From NCBI GenBank assembly GCA_905221605.1, contig CAJNDS010002117.1, forward strand, positions 475,001 to 539,000: a DNA stretch of 64,000 nt, read 5' to 3'. Each line of letters starts with the position of its first letter. Position 1 is the stretch's first letter. A program made the position numbers and the translations under genes. Shown one piece after another: positions 56,691 through 64,000 of this stretch. Below the pieces are notes generated by a model. It did no database searches. It was not told the origin of the DNA and worked only from the letters and a program-made list of their open reading frames with translations. Origin of the DNA: Symbiodinium natans. Lineage: Eukaryota > Sar > Dinophyceae > Suessiales > Symbiodiniaceae.

Positions 56691-57683
56691 TCAGTCAAGG
56701 TGTTTCCTCACCGAGGTTCATGGCAATTTCTGCAGCTCAGAACTCAGCTGTGTTGGATGTTTGTAGCGCAAGAGGGAAATCGGCGAATTGAAGCTGAGGT
56801 GCCGGATATGGCGGGCCCTTCAGCATGATGTCCTTGGTTGTGGCATAGGATCTCGCAACAGAGTGGACTTAAAAGCTTAAGTTCTGCGAGCGTTGAAAAT
56901 GTTGAGCCCCCCCCCCCCACCCCCCCGGAAAGAAAGGGCAAGTCTTGGGACCATTTTGAAGTTAACTGCTACGGTGGCTACGGTACGTTCAACCCAAACC
57001 CCTCCCGGAATCCCCTCCATGACTTGAAGCCCCATTTCCAATTTCCAAAGGCTGAATTGAATTTGATGCTGATTATTGATGAGTGTGATCATGTACCCAA
57101 TGCACGCTACAGTTTTACTTGACCAGCAGTTCAGGATCTGGACAGCCGTTTTGGAATCTCCACGAAGGGCCGTGCTTCTTGGATTTCTCGGACCCCGGGC
57201 CTTTATGGACCTGCCCCCAAAATCCCCCTTTTTTCAAGAGGGTCGTGGCTTTATCGAATAACCAACTAATCAAATACATAGATGCATGACAACATGCACT
57301 GCCACTACACATATACGATAAATGCAGAATGCAAGGAGTGTCCACCCAAAGCCTACAACTCCAAGTCGCAAGCCACAAACCATAAACAAAAAACCTAAAA
57401 AAAAAAAACATTCGGCTACCTGCAGCCCAGCAGCACCAAAGCCACGAGACGCGGCCATGAAGGTCTTTGGGCCAGCCTCACAATGTCAGGATGAGGCTTC
57501 CCTCAGACGTGTACCGGCAAGCTAAATAGGAGGCATGTTTCCGTCACAGGCGGCCAACTGTGCTCGGTGCAAGCATGATGTGTTCAGCCGGCCCAAGGAT
57601 GGGGCGTTCAGCTGGGTTCAGGCTTCATGGGCATCATGTGCTTGAAACATCCCCAGGTCTTTGCTTGCCCACCACGGACTTAC
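56691..57683. other. no supported gene
   Basis: C-run at 56910-56925. ORFs without motifs. A run of ten A lies at 57400. Confidence 0.4.
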
Positions 57684-58257
57684 GAAGAAGCTGAGGCACC
57701 ACGTCGTCATAGCACTGCTGGCGCGCCCAGGCCAGCTCTGGGTTGCCAGGACGGCCCGCCCACCAGATTCCGCGCAGGTCCTCTGCTGTCTTCCTACTGT
57801 CTACTGTCTGCAAGTGCCGTCACTGCCAGCTTTGGATTCCACTTGTGGTGTCAAAGAAGCTCGGGCCACTCAGGACATAAGACTCGGATGGTGAAGCGTT
57901 CAGGGATAAGGCTTGTAACTGGGTTTGTTGCTACAAACAGAGGTCCCAGGTCGGTCGATCATGTTGAAGTATACGTACTTAGACACGCCAAAATCACCTG
58001 AAACATCACATCGACAGTCCAGCAACAGAGAAAGGAGCCTAGGGAAGAAGGACGATCGACTTCGATTTGAACTCCACGCGGCAGCTGAATTGGATGACTT
58101 CTCTTTGGTCCGGCCCCTGCATTGTGACTGTGCCATCGTGCAGACCCTGAGACCCTGCGGGTAGTGGCACTCACGTGGCATTAATTTGGTCCGCCCCAGG
58201 ATTCCTCAGCATTGAACTTGAACTTCCGCTTGGTCTCGTCCCAAGTCCGACCCAAGC
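57684..58257 (-). CDS. five-exon segment of an unknown beta-rich protein
   Basis: Exons in transcription order: about 58215-58257 (GLGRTWDETKRKFKFN), 58080-58146 (GLHDGTVTMQGPDQREVIQF), 57939-57997 (DFGVSKYVYFNMIDRPGTS), 57824-57882 (SYVLSGPSFFDTTSGIQSW), 57684-57793 (KTAEDLRGIWWAGRPGNPEL through CYDDVVPQLL). The last exon ends at a consensus donor CTTC|GTAAGTCC. Phases fit (GC donor, phase 1; GT, 0; GT, 2). The intron at 57794-57823 is 30 nt. Alternating hydrophobic and polar residues suggest beta strands. DFG resembles a kinase motif, but no other kinase element is present. It lies between PP2C exons on the same strand, so it could be a nested gene, an inserted domain, or evidence that the PP2C exons belong to two loci. 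Confidence 0.55.
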
Positions 58258-58516
58258 CTCAAACCCTTTGGCTCCAGACTGCAGTTCAATGCAGTACTAA
58301 TGTTCAATGCTGTTGCAGTCATATTGCAGTTGTCTGTTCAGTTCAGAATTCTGTCCTGATTTTAGGGCTTCTGGGGGGCGAGGATGATTGAGGCCTGGCG
58401 ATGCAGTACGACTAAGGCTCTCAACAAATAAAGTATGCACCTTTGCAACAACTGCAACAACTGCCTCAGTAACTCAGTGCACACGTGTAATGATATGGAT
58501 TTTCGGTCGAAGAAGT

Positions 58517-58600
58517 CTCCTGCACGAGGTGAGCCCCGAGTCCAGCAAGGCGGCGGCGCTCATCGTCCCGGTTGACCACGTGGTCCTCCCACAGCTCGGT
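58517..58600 (-). CDS. PP2C middle exon
   Basis: Minus frame TELWEDHVVNRDDERRRLAG followed by LGAHLVQ. This matches the PP2C stretch LTxDHxPxxxxERxRIxxxGGxV. The acceptor is probably GTGGGAG (start 58585). The donor is not fixed. Confidence 0.5.
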
Positions 58601-58754
58601 GGGTTTTAGTCGCGCACTCTCGCAGCAGGCAACGTCCGTTAGTCTGTGTAGGACAAAGAAGGGATGAGATGGCTATGCCACGCAGTCGTGTGGGCCACGA
58701 GGAGAAACCACAGAGAAAGTAAGGGTTTGGGGCTTGGGTGGTGGAGTGGGGGTC

Positions 58755-58820
58755 GGGGCATGCGTGGGTGGGGAGGGGGGGGGGGGGGGGGGGGGCTGGG
58801 GAAAGGGGGCTGGGGGGGGT
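58755..58820. repeat. long G-run
   Basis: G run of about 24 within GGGTGGGG-type sequence. Plausible quadruplex former and assembly hazard. Confidence 0.9.
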
Positions 58821-59722
58821 CCGAGCCAAACCCATGACAAGTTTTGCGACTGTTAACTAGCAACTGGCAGCAAATCCGCGTTTCAGAAAGCCCTCCTCAG
58901 TGCAGCGAAGCACCTGGCGGCCCCGCAAGAGGAGGACATGCCTCAGGTCAGATATTTCGACAGGGGTGATATTGTACAGGCACAGCATTTGGGTCCCAAT
59001 TTTAAGATATGACTTTGTGAGGGTTTTTTGCTTGCTTCCGACCCTTTGTCCCAGTTCTAGACTCTGCTTCTAGACGAAACAATGTGGAAAGGGATATCCC
59101 TTCCCCTCTCATGCCCGTATATTTTGTGTTGCTTTTGCAAGAAAGAAAAAGCAGCGGCTAGCTTCTTGACCTTACTCCGCATTCAGCGTGAGTCTTCTTC
59201 TCATTTGCTTAAAGTATCGTAGTTTTTCAGCAAAGAAGAAGACTAAGCTTTCTTTGCCTTCTTTAAGGAGAGGAAGGCTGGTCAGTTTGTTCATACGAAG
59301 TATGCAGGAGCCCCAGTATCTCTTGATGAACATCTTCTCCTCCATGATGACCCTCACCTCCTTATTCAGAAACAACACTCCTTCATCGATTCTGATTCAG
59401 AATATTAGAGAGCCCCTCCGGTTGATGATGCATGCTGCCCCTCTCTAATGCCTGCACTAAAAGACTTGAGAGGTCTTTTGATCCTTGAACTGCATAGACT
59501 GCATAGAGGATTGCAGACAGTCCTTCCAGAACAACTCAGCGTGTGCGTCCCAGAGTGCAGTCTGCAGAACAGACGGCTCTGTGCATAGCTATCAGGCTTT
59601 ACATTTTGCCTACACGTGATCGCATGATCCTACCCATGCAGCTCAGTTCTGTTTAACCAAGCCAGCCCCAATCGTCTGTTAGAAGATTAGAAGATTGTTC
59701 GCGCAGTTTCCAATTTGCAGAG
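58821..59722. other. no supported gene
   Basis: Pyrimidine-rich ORFs near 59190-59450 on both strands. No exon recognised. Confidence 0.4.
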
Positions 59723-59983
59723 ATGCCCCGTTCCGGACCATGCTGCAAAGAGCCGTGCTTGACCTGGCCGCGACGATTTAAAATAAAAGTGTTGCGAAGC
59801 AAGCAGGGGTCCGGTGCCAGATGGGACAAAGGCTTCGGGCCGAAGATGCATGGCCAGCTCATTTTCTTGTGCGAGTCATCTGCGGATGTTGGGGACAGCA
59901 AAAGTCGCTACTTATTGGGATCGGCCAAGCCGAAGGGGACACCTCTAAAGCACTCTTTTGCTGCCATGGCCTCCTGGAGCTGA
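59723..59983 (+). CDS. small plus-strand ORF containing ADVGDSKSR
   Basis: A complete 86-codon ORF with ATG. It reads KIKVLRSKQGSGARWDKGFG, then HGQLIFLCESSADVGDSK and RYLLGSAKPKGTPLKHS. VGDSKSRYLLG resembles the PP2C motif NVGDSRAxL, which should lie between the minus-strand PP2C exons at 60287 and 58600, but here it is on the opposite strand. It could be chance, an unrelated gene or an inverted exon. Confidence 0.3.
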   Translation: MPRSGPCCKEPCLTWPRRFKIKVLRSKQGSGARWDKGFGPKMHGQLIFLCESSADVGDSKSRYLLGSAKPKGTPLKHSFAAMASWS

Positions 59984-60260
59984 TGGCACTGAGGAGCTGC
60001 CGCTGCTGGACTGAAATCCGTGCCTTTTTTGATAGAGGGCGGCAGAACTACAGTTAAGTGGAGCTAACCGTTTGTTTCCGGAAGTTGAACTTTTGAGTTC
60101 TAGGTTGTTTTTGTGCGTCTGGCGAAGGCCGGCTTGAATCCTACCCCGGTTTTGGCTCGCAAGATACTTTTGGCTCTGCTGGTGAAGTTATGCCAGCTAC
60201 GACCGAGAAGAGGAGAAATGCTCCGGGTTCCCGATGCCGAGTAGATCCGAGTCGCATGAC

Positions 60261-60287
60261 GATCGCAATGAGCGCGGCTGCTCCATC
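60261..60287 (-). CDS. PP2C exon (DGAAALIAI)
   Basis: After CGGTTCGGAG the minus frame reads DGAAALIAI then a GTCATG donor. It corresponds to the PP2C DGSTALVALI strand, with Gly-Ala-Ala in place of Gly-Ser-Thr. Phase 0 fits the exon ending at 60409. The exon could extend a little further. Confidence 0.5.
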
Positions 60288-60408
60288 CTCCGAACCGCGG
60301 AAAGTTGAGAGGGTTGAACATGTCGCGTCACCCCTTCGTTTTGGGAGGCCATGGGCCGTGAAGAGCTTTGAGATGATGGTTCAGCAAACGGGAACACTAT
60401 GACGTCAC

Positions 60409-60481
60409 CTTGAAGCCGTACTGCTGAGCCAGGTTGAGGAAATTGCGGTCTGTCGCCTCCAGGCCTTCAGCAAGACGATTT
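60409..60481 (-). CDS. PP2C exon (TDRNFLNLA helix)
   Basis: Minus frame NRLAEGLEATDRNFLNLAQQ then YGFK, ending AAG|GTGACG. This is the PP2C AFxxxDxxFLxxA helix that precedes DGSTA, and the next exon supplies DGAAAL in the same phase. Without splicing the frame stops three codons later. Confidence 0.65.
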
Positions 60482-60698
60482 CTCATAATCAGAATAAGAA
60501 TATGCTAATTAATCTCAATAACATTATACATGTGTTTTTGTTATTCTTGAGAATAGATACGAAGAATACCAATGTGAACTGACAATATGACTATGCACAT
60601 TCATCTGCTGCAAAAAGAAGAGGATTTCTTAGGAAGAGTTTGCCTTAGTGCAGAAAGCTGCAGGAAATCGCTGCGGCGTAATTCATGTTTCCCAAAAC

Positions 60699-61190
60699 CT
60701 CCCTGGGCTCAAGAGCAGCCTGCCTGCAACGATGCCCATGCGAATAACATCCACTTCTTCCGCCTCTGCTGTGCCACAGTGCTAGCTGCAAAACGTGTCA
60801 AAGCTGAAGTGCTCACGGGATCTCAATGTACATTGTATCAACATACGCTTCGTGGAATGCAAGCCGGAAGCAAATTTTTTCAAGCACTCCCTTAATGCCA
60901 CATCTTCAGAACAGAAATATAACAAGCAGCGTAGTCAGAGTGGTGTCTGTCTTACCGAGAAATCCGATGCCGGCCCATATTCACCGTAAGGCTGAACAAG
61001 ACACCGAATCCTGCCTCCGTGAGGGACTCCCACGGTGCACCAGGGACAGCTCCGCGGCGACTAGCCTCCTGGTTGACCGCCTCCCTCACATGTTGGACGA
61101 TAGTTTTCGGAAGCTCCTTTGGACAAGCATCCGACTTACGTCGACAGAATTGTTTGGGAGCAAACTCGTTCAGGCCGGCCCCCCTTCCCC
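60699..61190 (-). CDS. exons probably of the same gene, unassigned region
   Basis: 60956 to about 61190 reads EFAPKQFCRRKSDACPKEL, PKTIVQHVREAVNQEASRRG and PWESLTEAGFGVLF, ending at a donor CTCG|GTAAGAC. 60817-60903 reads CGIKGVLEKICFRLAFHEAY and on. 60699 to about 60780 reads EEVDVIRMGIVAGRLLLSPG, ending GGGAG|GTTTTG in phase with the PP2C exon at 60481. Composition is clearly coding. The internal joins are not unique. Confidence 0.5.
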
Positions 61191-61261
61191 CTCCAAGGAT
61201 GAGTGGACGAAGAGAAGGAAGGGTATGCTTGGAGCAAATGAGAAGGGGGGGGAGGGGGGGC

Positions 61262-61800
61262 GGGTACTCGGCCCCACAGTAGCAGCAGTAGTAGCCGTAG
61301 CAGTAGCAGTCGCAGTAGCAGTAGCTACTAACTACTAACCACTAACGACTACCACTAACCCCTAACCATTAGTTAACCACTTGTTAACCACTAGCCACTA
61401 ACCACTACCCACTAACGACTAACTACTAACTACTAACTGCTACCAACTACCAACTAGCCCCTAACTACTAACTTCTCACTACTAACTACTAACTACTTGC
61501 TCCTTGCTGCTTGCTACTACTTACTACTTACTACTTACTACTTACTGCTTACTGCGTACTGCTTACTGCTTACTGCTTACTACTTTCTTCTTACTACTTA
61601 CTACTGACTACTTACTACTTACTACTTGCTACTTGCTACTTGCTACTTACTACTTACTACTTACTACTTCCTACTTACTACTTCCTACTGACAACTTACT
61701 ACTGACTACTTTCTACTTACTACTTGCTACTTGTAACTTGCTACTTGCTACTTGCTACGTGCTACTTACTCACCTACTGCTATGATTGTCGAGGACGACC
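61262..61800. repeat. CAGTAG, CTAACCACTAAC and TTACTACTTACTGC repeats
   Basis: AGCAGTAGCAGT (61280-61325), ACTAACTACTAACC (61325-61490), then TACTACTTACTGCT (61495-61785). These are diverged relatives of the CTA triplet block that follows. Confidence 0.85.
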
Positions 61801-61861
61801 GACACCTACACCTACACCTACACCTACACCTACAACTACAACTACAACTACAACAACAACA

Positions 61862-61945
<84 letters not shown>

Positions 61946-62105
61946 GCTACTGCTACTGCTACTGCTACTGCTACTGCTACTACTACTGCTACTGCTACTG
62001 CTACTGCTACTGCTACTGCTGCTGCTGCTGCTGCTGCCAACAATAGTACTACTACTACTACGACGACGACTACTACTACTACCACCACTACCACTACTAC
62101 TCGAA
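61801..62105. repeat. (CTA)n with CTG interruptions
   Basis: CACCTA then CAACTA then pure CTA (61860-61945), GCTACT alternations to 62020, CTG run, CGACGA, CTA. Composition and order echo 3602-4486. Confidence 0.95.
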
Positions 62106-62621
62106 CACGACTACGATGACTTCTCGTTTTGTTCAAGCAAGGAGATCAAACAAGAAGGGGGTCCCTCGTTTCCAGCCTGCCCACCCCGCTAGCAGCTCAA
62201 TCTGGTTTTGGGAGATGTTTTGCAGAGTCTCAATTTGACCAAGGAAACAAGCACTCCAACATTTCGAACCTGGACATAGGCCCAGCATAGATTACGGTGC
62301 TCCGGACAGGGGGATGCATGTTGCAAGTACAAGACGCACGTAGCCGCAATAGATGCGCCAAGACAGGGCAGGAAGCACTCGAGCCATTTTCAGTAACGGA
62401 GTTCAGCAGACCTTCAAATCAACATAGCCGTTCTCAAACACCTTGCAGCACCTGTAGGAATGGAGTTCGTGTGCTAGTAAGGTAGCTGTTGAAGCCAATA
62501 ATCTGCACCTGTCATTGCTGTAGCAGGCTTGACCGCGCTTGGCCACTGGATCGCAGGACGCAGATCGCTCTCTTGGAAGGACTAGCAGTCAGTGTTGTGC
62601 AATCTTTGTGTTTGGGAGATT
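62106..62621. other. probable PP2C intron, no exon fixed
   Basis: A minus frame near 62520-62585 (LPRERSASCDPVAKRGQACY) might be an exon. Borders are unclear. Confidence 0.3.
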
Positions 62622-62732
62622 TTATTTCGATAGATATTTTGGAGTGCGTAGCAGGAGCTCCTGGGAGAGGTAGTCGGCGCAGGCGGTCCCGCGGTGGCCA
62701 TCAAAGATGCCGACCATGTGCCCCAAGCTCTC
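62622..62732 (-). CDS. PP2C exon with FDGH motif
   Basis: After GGATGCCAG (62733-62741) the minus frame reads ESLGHMVGIFDGHRGTACAD then YLSQELLLRTPKY. FDGHxG is the metal-binding signature of PPM/PP2C phosphatases. The usual GHGG is GHRG here. The frame closes at TAA near 62622, so the donor lies shortly before that. Confidence 0.75.
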   Translation of the reverse strand, partial: ESLGHMVGIFDGHRGTACADYLSQELLLRTPKYLSK

Positions 62733-62766
62733 CTGGCATCCGAGCTCAAAATTGAGGGCTTGGAAC

Positions 62767-64000
62767 CGCAATGCCAAACTTCAGGGCGGGACGCGGTGAA
62801 TTCAGCGTGTCCTGAAGGTCTGTGGCAATGGTGCGGTCTTCATTGGCAAGCCTCTGGCCTGCCTGGCTATCACCACCGCAGCTCAACCCGATCTGGCTCG
62901 GGAGTGGACGCACCTGAACGCATAAGGGATCGTTGGGTGCACTGCTGTCCAGCATGAAATTCACCCGTGTCCCGTGCATCAAACCAGCCGGAACTGGAGG
63001 GGCAATGCCACCCATGTTCGCTGCGTGGGTCGGAACACGCAGTCGCCGGCTGTCCCGGTCGGCCAGTATCATACCACACTTCCTGCGGCCGTTGTACCAC
63101 AGCACTGTGCCCGTCTGTGGCCCCATGGCCGTAGCTTCAGCATCCTCGGTGGGAGAAGGCTTCGGCTGCTTCAGCAGTTTGCCAAAGTCTGGCTTGGCAA
63201 CAGCACCACTGAGGAGGTTTGCAAGCGTCGGGGGCGTGGGCGGAGGCGGCGGTGGGGGAGCAGGGGGGCGGGGAACCTGCGGCAAGGTGACAAACTGAAA
63301 AGGGAATTGCATGTGGGTTGATGCCTGGACGTGTGCGGGCGGTTGAGGCTGTGCTTGGAGAGTTTGGGGTGGCGGCACGGCCGCTGTTGGAGGCTCCGCT
63401 GCCTCTGCAATTGGTGCTGCTGGTGCTGCTGGCTCTGCTTTTGAAGGCTCTGCCACTTTCGATGGCTCGTCTGGCGTGATTGGGCGCCTGAGCTCTTCCT
63501 GCTTCTGAAAATTGGACTCCGATTTCATCCTCCGTGCCCGGGCGACGGCCTCCTCGAACTCGGCTTTCTTTCGCTTCTCAGCAAGTTCGGCCTCAGCTTT
63601 CCTCCGCTCCTCCTCCTCGATCTTCCGCCGCTTTGCTTCTGCCTCCTCGCGCTCATGCTGCTCCTCGCTTGCTTTCCACCTCTCGAGCTCCTCCAGGGTC
63701 ACCTCTTCTGCGTCCGATGGATCCGAATCCTCCGCCTTTTTTCGTCGCTTGGTCTCTGCTTTTGCAGCATCACGCCGTCCCAGTGCCACGGGCTTGGGTG
63801 CATGTGCATCCAACTTCTCCTTTTCCTCCTTTTTGAGTCGCTCGGCTTCTTTCTTCTCACGCCTACGCTCGGCAGCCCTCTGCCTCTCCTCCTCCTCCTG
63901 CTCCTCCTCTTCCTTTCGGCGCTTCTCCTCCTCCAACATCTGCTGTGCACGCCGCTGCCGGGCTCGCAGGAGCACCTCCTCCCGCTCCTTCTCCTCCGCC
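62767..64000 (-). CDS. coiled coil + proline-rich + cold-shock-like + PP2C N-terminus
   Basis: One minus frame open from the window edge; the 5-prime part is outside. Counting from the codon at 63975, residues 1-160 are E/K/R-rich coiled coil (RRKEEEEQEEEERQRAAERR). 165-275 are proline/alanine-rich with a PPPPPPP run. 288-357 (62905-63116) read GTVLWYNGRRKCGMI, then RVPTHAANMG, GLMHGTRVNFML and CVQVRPL, which fits a degenerate cold-shock domain. 373-381 read GQRLANEDR, the PP2C motif I (GxRxxNEDR). The frame then ends at an inferred donor: GT at 62767 or GA at 62812, both in phase with the FDGH exon. Family roles: cold-shock domains bind RNA or ssDNA, and PP2C removes phosphate from Ser/Thr. 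Their combined role here is unknown. Confidence 0.75.

Noticed and set aside
57939-57997. Protein kinase DFG motif (DFGVSKY)
   Set aside because: No HRD, VAIK or APE motif in any joined exon. The neighbouring exons do not look like a kinase.
61780-62192. Poly-T, poly-L and poly-V ORFs
   Set aside because: Products of the CTA/CTG repeat block.

Overview
ORGANISM. The window looks like nuclear DNA of a dinoflagellate, probably of the Symbiodiniaceae type. Four things seen in the sequence support this. (1) Reconstructed introns use GT, GC and GA donors, and nearly every acceptor is AG followed by a G in the exon. This is the known dinoflagellate splice pattern. (2) Two minus-strand stretches (23664-23681 and 29133-29154) resemble the dinoflagellate spliced leader. 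(3) An intronless membrane protein carries a C-terminal Hint domain. (4) Gene space is sparse, with short exons in long simple-repeat and minisatellite blocks. No prokaryotic operon, tRNA, rRNA, CRISPR array or intact transposon was found.

LAYOUT. 0-12 kb: mostly repeats: a 220-bp satellite, a long CTA block, C-rich tracts, CT and CTT microsatellites, a large palindromic CCAATAG array and a degenerate 60-70 bp repeat. Isolated minus-strand exons occur at 0.5, 7.3-8.2 and 9.7 kb. 12.9-26 kb: short minus-strand exons of unknown proteins, plus many ambiguous overlapping ORFs. 30.7-31.0 kb: a small plus-strand two-exon gene. 31.4-33.0 kb: the Hint membrane protein (minus). 37.1-43.2 kb: a GH30 glucosylceramidase-like gene (minus), which I could assemble in 11 exons with both catalytic glutamates. 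46.9-49.6 kb: one or two multi-exon genes of unknown function (minus). 52.2-52.5 kb: a small plus-strand membrane protein with one tiny intron. 53-56 kb: AT-rich repeats around two minisatellites. 56.3-64 kb: minus-strand exons carrying successive motifs of a PP2C (PPM) phosphatase. Its first visible exon also encodes a coiled coil, a proline-rich linker and a cold-shock-like domain. A second unknown gene lies among these exons, and a repeat block occupies 61.3-62.1 kb.

HOW THE GENES RELATE. Most supported exons are on the minus strand, as expected of a unidirectional dinoflagellate gene array. I see no shared pathway: GH30 points to sphingolipid or glucoside turnover, PP2C plus cold-shock domain to signalling or RNA binding, and Hint to protein self-processing. 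Exon joins come from reading frame, splice phase and remembered family consensus, not from transcripts. In this GC-rich sequence several frames are often open at once, so many ORFs are not called as genes.
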